This document shows, piece by piece, positions 25,919 through 33,636 of a DNA stretch of 64,000 nucleotides. The notes beneath the pieces are model-generated. The model was not told the origin of the DNA and did not search any database. It saw only the letters and a program-made list of their open reading frames with translations. This stretch comes from Halospina sp040196175. GTDB lineage: Bacteria; Pseudomonadota; Gammaproteobacteria; Pseudomonadales; Oleiphilaceae. The stretch lies in contig NZ_JBEFNF010000001.1 in assembly GCF_040196175.1 (NCBI RefSeq), forward strand, positions 62,001-126,000, given 5' to 3'. The position numbers and the translations under genes are program-made. Each line of letters begins with the position of its first letter. Position 1 is the stretch's first letter.

Positions 25919-26919
25919 TGGAACCGTTTGACCTGACACTGATCTGGGCCGGAATCATCGCGTTTGGCGTGATCATGTATGTCCTGATGGATGGCTTTGA
26001 CCTTGGGGTTGGCATCCTGTTTCCGCTGGCACCGGATGAAGAGTCCCGTGACCTGATGATGAACTCGGTTGCGCCGGTATGGGACGGCAACGAAACCTGG
26101 CTGGTGCTGGGAGGGGCCGGTCTTCTGGCGGCGTTCCCGATGGTCTACTCGATCATGCTGCCGGCGCTTTACTTGGGCGTTTTCCTGATGCTGGCAGGGC
26201 TTATTTTCCGGGGTATTGCCTTCGAGTTCCGGTTCAAGGCCAATCGCTCCCGTTATCTGTGGAATATTGCCTTCGCCGGTGGTTCGACCCTGGCCGCATT
26301 TGCCCAGGGCATGGTGGTGGGCAAGTACATTGAAGGGATCAATACCGCCAACGGCGTGTACGTCGGCGGGCCTCTGGATTTCGTAACACCCTTCACGCTG
26401 CTGACCGGAGTGGGCCTGGTGGCCGGGTATGCGCTGCTTGGCAGCACCTGGACCATTATGAAGACGGAGGGCGCGACCCAGGCATGGGCTCGGCGTATGG
26501 CCCGGCCCCTGCTTATGATCGTGCTGGCCGTGTTTGGCGTTATCAGCCTCTGGACGCCATTCGTGGATGAAGCTGTCTATGACCGCTGGTTCTCAAACCT
26601 GCACCTGATCTGGGTGCTCCCGGCGCTGGCACTGTTCTTCGCCTGGCGGATCTGGCACGGGGTTACGCACAAGCGTGAGGGTATGCCGTTCGTGGCGACG
26701 ATGGGTTTGTTCGTGTTTACTTATCTCGGGCTTCTGGTCAGTAAATGGCCCTACGTTGTCCCCCCCGAGATCACGCTCTATGACGCAGCGTCGGCTTGGG
26801 AGTCGCAACTGTTCCTGCTTCTTGGGCTGCTGTTCGTGATCCCGATTGTGCTCACCTACACCGCATGGACGTACTGGGTTTTCCGGGGCAAGGTGAGGGC
26901 CGGTGACGGCTACCACTGA
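25918..26919 (+). CDS. cydB: Cytochrome bd quinol oxidase subunit II (CioB-like)
   Basis: 333 aa, eight predicted membrane helices. N-terminal DGFDLGVGILFPLAPDEESRD, then SVAPVWDGNETWLVLGGAGLLAAFP and GLIFRGIAFEFRFKA are the standard subunit II signatures. Starts in the TGATG overlap with cydA and overlaps cydD by 17 bp, indicating a tightly coupled cydAB-cydDC operon. The annotation as CioB-type follows from the short-loop partner. Confidence 0.95.
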   Translation: MEPFDLTLIWAGIIAFGVIMYVLMDGFDLGVGILFPLAPDEESRDLMMNSVAPVWDGNETWLVLGGAGLLAAFPMVYSIMLPALYLGVFLMLAGLIFRGIAFEFRFKANRSRYLWNIAFAGGSTLAAFAQGMVVGKYIEGINTANGVYVGGPLDFVTPFTLLTGVGLVAGYALLGSTWTIMKTEGATQAWARRMARPLLMIVLAVFGVISLWTPFVDEAVYDRWFSNLHLIWVLPALALFFAWRIWHGVTHKREGMPFVATMGLFVFTYLGLLVSKWPYVVPPEITLYDAASAWESQLFLLLGLLFVIPIVLTYTAWTYWVFRGKVRAGDGYH

Positions 26920-28576
26920 TTCGCGGGCCGGCGCGAAATGGCTGAGCCATTGGGCGCAGAATGCCAATAGGTATCTTGCGCTGGGCGTCATTGCGGGCGT
27001 TGTGCAGGCGCTCGCCATGGTGGTTCAGCTCGGTTTGATGGCCTGGTTCGTGGATCGTCTTATCGTCCACGACCAGCCAGTAAGCCTGGTTGTCATTGGT
27101 GCTGCTCTGGTATTGGCGGTGGTTGTACGCAGCACCGGGCAGTGGCTTCAGGAGATGGCTGGTCTGCGCGCCAGTCATCAGGTGCGGCGTCAGGTGCGCC
27201 GGGCACTTCTGAATGCCTGGGCGAGTGCGGGGCCAGTTGGCCTCAGTAGCTGCGACTCAGGCCGGCTATCCAGTGAGTGGACTGAGCAGGTTGATTCGCT
27301 CGACGGCTACTACGCCCGGTTCCTTCCCCAGATGGTCCTGGCGGTTATCGTTCCCCTCATTATTCTCACCGTGGTCGCGGTTCAAGACTGGCTGGCGGCG
27401 CTGTTCCTGTTTGCTGCAGCTCCCCTGATTCCGCTGTTCATGGCTTTGATCGGGCTGGGGGCGGAGCGCGTGAACCAGCGCCACTACGAATCCCTTGCGC
27501 GTCTGTCCGGCCACTTCCTGGACCGTATCCGTGGCATGACGACCCTGCAGCTTTTCGGGCGCAGTGCGGATGCGGTGGCTGATGTCGCGGCAGCCACTGA
27601 TCATTATCGGCGATTGAATATGGCGACCTTACGGGTCGCGTTCCTCTCCTCCGCGGTGCTGGAGTTTTTCGCGTCCGTGGCCATCGCCGCTGTTGCGATC
27701 TATGTCGGCTTCGCGCTGTTGGGGATGATTTCTTTCGGACCGGCAGACGAAATGAGCCTGTTCAGCGGGCTCTTTGTGCTTCTCCTGGCTCCAGAGTTCT
27801 TTCAGCCTCTCAGGCTGCTGTCACAGTACTACCACGACAGGGCCGCCGCATTGGGGGCAGCGGCTCACCTGAGTGCGAGATTGGTTGCCAGCCACAGTCT
27901 GGTTCCGCAGGCGGTGGAAGCAGAGCGCCAGGAGCCTGACAACTCAGGCATCCGGGTGTCTGGACTGGGCGTGCGCTATCCGAATGGGCGTGAGGTGCTG
28001 AGTGATCTGGATTTCGAACTTCCATCGGGACAGACGCTTGTTGTGACAGGACCTTCAGGTTGTGGGAAGTCAACGCTTCTGGCGGTTCTTGCGGGGTTCA
28101 TGGCGCCCTCACAGGGAGAGGCCAGAGTCTGCGGGCTATCACCGGGATTGATGCCAGTGGGCTGGGTTGGGCAGGTGCCCTGGCTGGTGCCCGGGAGTTG
28201 GCGTCACAACCTGAGGCTGACCGCGCCAGAGGCGAGCGAAGGGGCGATGCAGGAGGCGATCGATCGGGTAGGACTCAGGCCCGTGCTGGATGGGCTTGCT
28301 GATGGGCTCTCAACCCGGATCGGCGAGGGTGGGCTCGGGCTTTCAGGTGGCCAGGCCCGCCGTCTGGCACTGGCTCGTCTTTTTCTCACCTCATCCACCG
28401 TGATGCTGCTGGATGAGCCGACGGCCGGGCTCGATGAGGCAACCGAAGCGGAAGTGATTGAGGGAGTGAGAGGGATCACAGGGGGGCAGCGCCTTTGCGT
28501 CATTGCCTCCCATCAGCCGGCGCTGCGCGCACTCGGAGATCAGCATCTGGCATTGGGGAGCGCACATCATGCGTGA
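26903..28576 (+). CDS. cydD: Thiol reductant ABC exporter subunit CydD
   Basis: 557 aa half-transporter: six N-terminal membrane helices, then an ATPase domain with Walker A GPSGCGKST (about residue 385), signature LSGGQARRLALARL and Walker B VMLLDEPTAGLDE. With CydC it exports glutathione and cysteine to the periplasm and is needed to assemble cytochrome bd. The start is a GTG inside the cydB end (17-bp overlap). The end overlaps cydC by 8 bp. Confidence 0.94.
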   Translation: MTATTDSRAGAKWLSHWAQNANRYLALGVIAGVVQALAMVVQLGLMAWFVDRLIVHDQPVSLVVIGAALVLAVVVRSTGQWLQEMAGLRASHQVRRQVRRALLNAWASAGPVGLSSCDSGRLSSEWTEQVDSLDGYYARFLPQMVLAVIVPLIILTVVAVQDWLAALFLFAAAPLIPLFMALIGLGAERVNQRHYESLARLSGHFLDRIRGMTTLQLFGRSADAVADVAAATDHYRRLNMATLRVAFLSSAVLEFFASVAIAAVAIYVGFALLGMISFGPADEMSLFSGLFVLLLAPEFFQPLRLLSQYYHDRAAALGAAAHLSARLVASHSLVPQAVEAERQEPDNSGIRVSGLGVRYPNGREVLSDLDFELPSGQTLVVTGPSGCGKSTLLAVLAGFMAPSQGEARVCGLSPGLMPVGWVGQVPWLVPGSWRHNLRLTAPEASEGAMQEAIDRVGLRPVLDGLADGLSTRIGEGGLGLSGGQARRLALARLFLTSSTVMLLDEPTAGLDEATEAEVIEGVRGITGGQRLCVIASHQPALRALGDQHLALGSAHHA

Positions 28577-30236
28577 ATTCCGGCCCTGGTTACGCCTGCT
28601 ACAGCGCCATCGCCGGCAGTTGGCGGCCGGTCTTGTGCTGATGGCCTCAACACTGATGGCGGGTTTGGGACTTCTTGCTCTCTCTGGCTGGTTCATTACA
28701 GCTACCGCTATTACTGCAATGGCCTGGGCCGCTGGGGTGAACGCCAGCCTGAACCTTTATGCCCCCGGAGGGGGTATTCGGTTCTTCGCTCTGGCGCGAA
28801 CGGCCAGTCGTTATTTTGAGCGTCTGGTCAACCATGATGCGGTGCTCCGGCTGCTGGCTGATATCCGGGTAGAGCTCTTCCGCAAACTGCTCAGGGCCGA
28901 GGCATACAGCGCTAAGCGTTTGGGGTCGGCAGCCTTCCTGAACAGGCTGGTCAGTGACGTGGATACGCTCGATAATCTCTATCTGCGTCAGATCGCGCCG
29001 CCATTGGTAGCGCTTGCAGGAAGCCTGGGGGCCGCCGGGCTGATTGCTGTGTTTGCCCCGGCGCTGTCACTGGTGGTGCTGGCTGTGCTCGTGCCCTGGC
29101 TTGGCGTGGTGACGCTGGGCATGGCCTGGTGGACGCGGCGGCATGGTGCAGCGGAAATGGAAGCCGCGGAGCGGCTGCGCAGTCATGCCCTGACCGAACT
29201 TGAAGGGATGGCAGAGTTGTCCGCCGCCGGACGGCTGGCACACGATCAGTACGATCTGCTGGCTGAGGAGCACGCCCAGCGCAACCGTCAGATGCAGCAG
29301 GAGGCTTCGGCCATCACCGGGCAGGCGCTGAATACGCTGGTGATTCACCTTTTGGTGGTGGCACTGCTGCTGTTCGCGTCCCAGGCATGGCAGGCGAATC
29401 AGGTCTCGGGCGCCGTCATGGTGCTCATTCCATTGGTTGTCATGGCCCTGTCTGAAGGCTTCCTGCCATTACCCAAGGCGTTTGTTCGCTGGGGAGCAAC
29501 AGAAGCGGCGGCCGGGCGCCTCAACGCTGAGGGCGCGGCTGAGCCAGATCTGCCAGAGCAGTTGTCGGAGATGAGCCTGCCTGAGCATCCGACCCTGACC
29601 TGGTCCCACATCCGAGTTGCCCGGGGCGTGCCGGCCGTTTTTGATGATTTCAGTTTATCGGTGTTGCCGGGAGAGCGACTTGTCATAACGGGCGCGTCAG
29701 GCAGTGGTAAGTCCAGTCTGGCTTCATTCGCGGCCCGACTGACAGCACCGGACGGGGGACAGGTGCTTGCCAATGGCCATGATGGCGCGATGTTTTCGCT
29801 CACTGAATGGCGTGAGCGCATCAGCGTCCTGACCCAGGATGCCCATCTGTTCAATGAGTCCATCGCCGCCAATCTCCGGGTGGGAAATACCGGTGCCAGT
29901 GATGGCCAGCTGTGGCGGGTTCTTGAAGCGGTAGACCTGGCGCCGCTGGTGGCGTCGCTTGACCATGGCCTTACAACGTCTGTCGGCGAAGGGGGAGGGC
30001 AGCTGTCCGGTGGTGAGGGGCGGCGTCTGGCGCTCGCGCGGGTGCTGCTGCGCTCTGCCCCGGTGGTCATTCTTGATGAGCCCTTCACAGGGCTTGATGG
30101 GGCGACAGCGACACGAGTCTGGAACGGCATTCAACCCTGGCTCAACGGGTGCAGCGTTGTGCTCATGCTGCATGACTCAATGCCCTTTATTGAGGCGGAT
30201 AGGGTCATTCCACTGACGGCGGGCGGGAGGATGTAA
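28569..30236 (+). CDS. cydC: Thiol reductant ABC exporter subunit CydC
   Basis: 555 aa half-transporter. N-terminal LMASTLMAGLGLLALSGWFITATAI and RTASRYFERLVNHDAVLRLL motifs are typical of CydC; the ATPase domain has GASGSGKSS, LSGGEGRRLALARV and VVILDEPFTGLD. Start at 28569 follows GGGGAGCGCACATC and overlaps the cydD stop (ATGCGTGA). Partner of CydD in thiol export and cytochrome bd maturation. Confidence 0.94.
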   Translation: MREFRPWLRLLQRHRRQLAAGLVLMASTLMAGLGLLALSGWFITATAITAMAWAAGVNASLNLYAPGGGIRFFALARTASRYFERLVNHDAVLRLLADIRVELFRKLLRAEAYSAKRLGSAAFLNRLVSDVDTLDNLYLRQIAPPLVALAGSLGAAGLIAVFAPALSLVVLAVLVPWLGVVTLGMAWWTRRHGAAEMEAAERLRSHALTELEGMAELSAAGRLAHDQYDLLAEEHAQRNRQMQQEASAITGQALNTLVIHLLVVALLLFASQAWQANQVSGAVMVLIPLVVMALSEGFLPLPKAFVRWGATEAAAGRLNAEGAAEPDLPEQLSEMSLPEHPTLTWSHIRVARGVPAVFDDFSLSVLPGERLVITGASGSGKSSLASFAARLTAPDGGQVLANGHDGAMFSLTEWRERISVLTQDAHLFNESIAANLRVGNTGASDGQLWRVLEAVDLAPLVASLDHGLTTSVGEGGGQLSGGEGRRLALARVLLRSAPVVILDEPFTGLDGATATRVWNGIQPWLNGCSVVLMLHDSMPFIEADRVIPLTAGGRM

Positions 30237-30247
30237 AGGGGCGTGCC

Positions 30248-30272
30248 GGCGGTCCCTCTCAGGGGAACCGCC
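30248..30272. terminator. Hairpin between cydC and the convergent dioxygenase gene
   Basis: GGCGGTCCC at 30248-30256 pairs with GGGGAACCGCC at 30262-30272 (one two-base bulge, 5-nt loop), 11 bp after the cydC stop. Probable terminator of the cyd operon; the U-run is weak. Confidence 0.45.
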
Positions 30273-30350
30273 TTAGTGAGCAGGTGCGCGGCGGGATGAT
30301 GAACTCATTGCCTTTACGCCAGTCTGCGGGCAACGCACTGGTTCTGTGAG

Positions 30351-31217
30351 CTAGAAGCGATTGATGGGGACCTTGAGGTACACCTGACCATTGTCCTCAG
30401 CGGGCGGCATCTCCCCAGCTCGCATGTTGACCTGGACTGAGGGCAGGATCAGGCGTGGCATGTTAAGCGTCGCGTCACGCTCGGTTCTCATCTTCACGAA
30501 CTCATCCTCTTTGATGCCCTCGCGGACATGGATGTTGCGTTCACGCTGTTCCGCAACCGTTGTCTCGTGGACAAAGTCATCACGCCCCGGTGCCTTATAG
30601 TCATGGCAGAGGAAGATGCGTGTTTCTGGTGGCAGAGCCAACACCTTCTGGACTGAGTGGTACATGGTATGCGCGTCTCCCCCCGGGAAATCACAGCGCG
30701 CGGTACCGGCGTCAGGGGCAAAGAGGGTGTCGCCAACGAAGGCGGCATCGCCAATGACGTACGTCAGGCACGCGGGGGTATGGCCTGGTGTGTGCAGAAC
30801 CCTCCCTTCGAGGTTGCCGATCGTGAAGGTGTCACCTTCACTGAAAAGCCGGTCAAACTGACTGCCGTCACGGGCGAATTCGGTACCCGCATTGAAGGCT
30901 TTTCCGAAGATATCCTGAACTTCCATGATCTTCTGGCCGATGCCTGTCTGACCACCCAGCTGCTCATGCAAGTAGGGCGCCGCCGAAAGGTGGTCAGCAT
31001 GAACGTGCGTTTCGAGGATCCATTCAACCTCTAGCTGATTGTCTCTGATGAAACGAATGATCTCGTCAGCCGACCGCACGTCCGTGCGTCCGGCCGCGTA
31101 ATCAAAGTCCAATACCGAATCGATGATGGCGCAGGCACTGCTGTCAGGGTCCTGAACCACGTAGCTGAACGTGTTTGTGGGTTCGTCGAAAAAGTGTTGT
31201 ACCTGTGGGCTATTCAT
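30351..31217 (-). CDS. Second MBL-fold persulfide dioxygenase-like hydrolase
   Basis: 288 aa, same family as the gene at 20025: ETHVHADHLSAAPYLHE (HxHxDH), HTPGHTPACLTYVIGDAAFVGDTLF, and FLCHDYKAPGRDDF. The two proteins are clear paralogues, with shared C-terminal motif LPSVQVNMRAGEMPPAEDNG versus LHALQVNTRGGRLPEPEDNG. Predicted to oxidise low-molecular-weight persulfide to sulfite using one iron. It is transcribed away from the DUF2892-DUF442 genes from a shared AT-rich region, so the two flanks are probably regulated together. Confidence 0.9.
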   Translation of the reverse strand: MNSPQVQHFFDEPTNTFSYVVQDPDSSACAIIDSVLDFDYAAGRTDVRSADEIIRFIRDNQLEVEWILETHVHADHLSAAPYLHEQLGGQTGIGQKIMEVQDIFGKAFNAGTEFARDGSQFDRLFSEGDTFTIGNLEGRVLHTPGHTPACLTYVIGDAAFVGDTLFAPDAGTARCDFPGGDAHTMYHSVQKVLALPPETRIFLCHDYKAPGRDDFVHETTVAEQRERNIHVREGIKEDEFVKMRTERDATLNMPRLILPSVQVNMRAGEMPPAEDNGQVYLKVPINRF

Positions 31218-31250
31218 AGCGTCGTCACCTTTGCACGGTTGGTCACCTAT

Positions 31251-31287
31251 TTGACAATTAGAACATCCTAATAATTATAACGATAGA
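31251..31287. promoter_or_regulatory. Divergent promoter/operator region of the second dioxygenase
   Basis: AT-rich stretch. On the plus strand a perfect -35 TTGACA (31251-31256) stands 17 bp from ATTATA. On the minus strand TATAAT (31278-31273) is a perfect -10 for the dioxygenase gene, embedded in TATCGTTATAAT, the motif shared with the first dioxygenase. ATTAG-AACATC-CTAAT (31257-31272) is a 5-bp inverted repeat with the same 6-bp spacing as the dyad before cydA. Consistent with one repressor acting on both directions. Confidence 0.5.
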
Positions 31288-31428
31288 CTTGATCGAAATA
31301 TAAAGCCTCTACCTTTGATAGCTTGGCTCAATGAAAGTTGGATTGAATTCCGCAGCATGAAGGCGCAGCATAGTGTTTGAAAGAATAACAATATTCTTTT
31401 TAAGATTATAAGATCGGGAGATTGAGTC

Positions 31429-31623
31429 ATGACAGTCAATATCGGTGCTTTGGATCGCAGCATTCGTGCCATAGTCGGGGTGGTTCTGGTCGCCCTGGTT
31501 TTTATCGGACCTGAAAGTGCATGGGGCCTGATCGGTCTGATTCCTCTAGCGACGGCTGCTATGGGCAATTGCCCGGCTTACAGCTTGATCGGGATCAGCA
31601 CCTGCAAGACCGGTAACCGTTAA
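31429..31623 (+). CDS. DUF2892 (YgaP-like transmembrane) protein
   Basis: 64 aa, two membrane helices. MTVNIGALDRSIRAIVGVVL at the start and NCPAYSLIGISTC at the end are the standard DUF2892 signature; the same domain is fused to rhodanese in YgaP. Such proteins recur in sulfide-responsive operons. The ATG follows GGGAGATTGAGTC. Confidence 0.88.
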   Translation: MTVNIGALDRSIRAIVGVVLVALVFIGPESAWGLIGLIPLATAAMGNCPAYSLIGISTCKTGNR

Positions 31624-31638
31624 AAAGGAGGAAACGCT

Positions 31639-31825
31639 ATGATCAAGAGAGCGGTTGGGACAGTGATGCTTGCGCTGATGGTGTGTTTGCCCATGAGCGT
31701 CTCTGCGTCGGGCCATGATGGAGCAGTTGGTAAGGTGATGATCATCCTTTCAAGCAACTCGCCACAGACCCAGGGATGAGGCCAAAGAGTTAGTCAAACT
31801 TTCAAAGAGAGGAAGAGGTCTATGA
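31639..31825 (+). pseudogene. Truncated DsrE-like exported protein, probably decayed
   Basis: A very good ribosome site (AAAGGAGGAAACGCT) leads into a 46-codon frame, 31639-31779: a signal peptide (MIKRAVGTVMLALMVCLPMS, cleaved after VSASG or nearby) then VGKVMIILSSNSPQTQG and a stop. ILSSNSPQTQG looks like the first beta-strand and loop of DsrE-type sulfur-carrier proteins, which should go on for ~100 more residues. In the +1 frame, DEAKELVKLSKRGRGL runs to a stop at 31825, as if it were the original C-terminus after an internal deletion. The DsrE assignment rests on pattern recall. It could alternatively be expressed as a 46-aa exported peptide. Confidence 0.5.
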
Positions 31826-32457
31826 AGACGAACCAGTTGACCAAGCCAGCTTTAATACTGGGCCTGGCGCTCAGTGTCAGCCTGGGCGTGTCAGGTTGCG
31901 CCCACGTTCACCATGGGAATGAGTCGCCTGATGCGTCCTCCGTCAGCCAGGGTGCGCTGCAGCGTGGGCAGCCGTTTGATACCAGCATTGATGCTGGGAT
32001 GGCGCCTTTCGGCGATGTCATGACAAACGCTGTGGCGAATTACAACCGGCCGTCGCCGTACATCGGAACAGGCGGTCGTGTGTCTGCTGGTGCTATGCCA
32101 GAACTCAAGCAGATGGGGTTCAGAACCGTGGTCAGCCTCCTCACTCCGGAAGAGGGGCTGAGCGATGAGCGTGAGGCGGCCGGTGATGCAGGACTGGGGT
32201 TCCACGGCATCAGCGTATCTGGTGGGCCACCCACGGCGGACCAGGTGGATGAGTTCGCCAGAATCGTCTCGGAACAGGGCAACTACCCCATCCTCATGCA
32301 TTGCGCCAGTGGTAACCGCGCGGGGGCGATGTGGGCCCTGTACCGGCATCAAGTCGGCGTTTCGGCAGAAATCGCCCTGGAGGAAGGCAGGGCCGTAGGG
32401 CTGGACAGCCTTGAGCCGGGCGTGCGTGAGCGACTTGGCCTGGGTGCTTCTGACTAG
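31822..32457 (+). CDS. DUF442-like phosphatase/sulfurtransferase lipoprotein
   Basis: 211 aa. Signal peptide with lipobox LGVSGC (Cys at about residue 26) predicts an envelope lipoprotein. The C-terminal domain has RTVVSLLTPEEGLSDEREAA and the C-x5-R loop HCASGNRAGAMWALYR, like the TIGR01244/DUF442 and tyrosine-phosphatase-like families. Related in fold to the cytosolic protein at 20952, but exported. Downstream of the DUF2892 gene and the broken DsrE-like gene. It may handle periplasmic sulfane sulfur; no direct evidence. Confidence 0.82.
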   Translation: MKTNQLTKPALILGLALSVSLGVSGCAHVHHGNESPDASSVSQGALQRGQPFDTSIDAGMAPFGDVMTNAVANYNRPSPYIGTGGRVSAGAMPELKQMGFRTVVSLLTPEEGLSDEREAAGDAGLGFHGISVSGGPPTADQVDEFARIVSEQGNYPILMHCASGNRAGAMWALYRHQVGVSAEIALEEGRAVGLDSLEPGVRERLGLGASD

Positions 32458-32461
32458 CTGA

Positions 32462-33625
32462 TCAGTTCGAACTCCCGGCCCCGGGAGAGGTCGAAGACGA
32501 TACAAAAGGCAGCTGCTGAGCTGCCTTTTCAGTATAGGCCCTGATGGCTTGCGCCTCGCGTCGGCAAAAATCCGCGACCGCTGGCCTCAGCTGCTCATCG
32601 CCCACCCAGTGGAAGGATTCGAACAGCTCCGGCTGGAAGCCGCGCTTGAGCTTGTGCTCGCCCTGGGCGCCGGCGTCGAAGCGGCTCAGTCCGTACTCGA
32701 TGCACAGGTCGATGCCCTGGTAGTAGCAGGCTTCAAAGTGAAGCTGGTCGTACTCCTCGAGGCAGCCCCAGTAGCGGCCGTAGAGGCGCTGCTCATCGTG
32801 CAGGAAGAGAGCAGCGGCCACGTAATGCTCCTGGTGTACCGCCATGACCAGAGTGAGCTGTTCTGGCATGCGATCTGCCAGGTACTGGAAGAAATCCCGG
32901 TTAAGGTAGGGGCGCTGACCGCGTTTGAGGTAGGTAGCCTGATAGAAAACATGGAAGGCCTCGAGTGCGCTCTCTGGAATGCCGCTGCGTCCGTGGTAAT
33001 GGCGGAATTCAATGTCCTGATCCGCGACCAGGCGCCGCTCGCGTCGGATCTGCTTGCGCTTGCGCGATTTCAGAGTGGCCAGGAAGGCCTCGAAGTTGGC
33101 AAACCCTGGGTTGTGCCAGTGGAATTCGCAGCTCAGGCGTCGCAGCCACTGGTCCCGATCCAGCAATTGCCGCGATGCCGTGTCCGGAAAAAGCAGGTGC
33201 CAGCTGGATATCGAACCGGTTTCCGTTTCTGCCAGGATAGCTTGCGTGGCGCGCAAACCAGCGTTTAGCCCCTCAGCGTCAGGGTGCAGCAACAACCTTG
33301 GCCCCTCGCAGGGGGTGAAGGGCACGGCGCTTAAAAGCTTGGGGTAATAGTCCCGTCCGTAATGCGCCCAGGCCTCGGCCCAAGCCCAGTCAAAGACGTA
33401 TTCGCCGAACGAGTGATGCTTGTGGTAGCTGGGTAGAGCGCCAGTGAGCTGGCCCTGTTCATCGCGCTCGATCCAGTGGTGCGGTGCCCAGCCGGTGGCG
33501 GCTGTGGTGCAGCCGGTTGTCTCCAGGCCGTACAGGAACTCGTAGCGCAGGAAAGGGGAATGAGCTCCCTGGAGCCGATTCCATTCGTCCGGTTCGACGA
33601 CGCCGAGACTGTCGATGAATGCCAT
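32462..33625 (-). CDS. GNAT-superfamily protein of the DUF482 family
   Basis: 387 aa. Matches the DUF482 (peptidogalycan biosynthesis/recognition-like GNAT) family: NRLQGAHSPFLRYEFLYGLE near the start, then APHHWIERDE, YVFDWAWAEAWAHYGRDYYPKLL, VPFTPCEGPRLL, LKSRKRKQIRRERR and YYQGIDLCIEYGLSRFDAGAQGEHKLKRG. The function is not established. Its 3' end contains the terminator-like hairpin of the convergent gene. Starts 11 bp after the mgtE stop, probably co-transcribed. Confidence 0.88.
   Translation of the reverse strand: MAFIDSLGVVEPDEWNRLQGAHSPFLRYEFLYGLETTGCTTAATGWAPHHWIERDEQGQLTGALPSYHKHHSFGEYVFDWAWAEAWAHYGRDYYPKLLSAVPFTPCEGPRLLLHPDAEGLNAGLRATQAILAETETGSISSWHLLFPDTASRQLLDRDQWLRRLSCEFHWHNPGFANFEAFLATLKSRKRKQIRRERRLVADQDIEFRHYHGRSGIPESALEAFHVFYQATYLKRGQRPYLNRDFFQYLADRMPEQLTLVMAVHQEHYVAAALFLHDEQRLYGRYWGCLEEYDQLHFEACYYQGIDLCIEYGLSRFDAGAQGEHKLKRGFQPELFESFHWVGDEQLRPAVADFCRREAQAIRAYTEKAAQQLPFVSSSTSPGAGSSN
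32504..32529 (+). terminator. Terminator hairpin inside the 3' end of the convergent gene
   Basis: AAAAGGCAGC (32504-32513) pairs perfectly with GCTGCCTTTT (32520-32529) across a 6-nt loop, 46 bp after the lipoprotein stop: a 10-bp stem ending in a T-tract. It lies within the last codons of the gene on the opposite strand, so the coding sequence has been accommodated to the terminator or the reverse. Confidence 0.6.
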
Positions 33626-33636
33626 GGTGGATTCCC

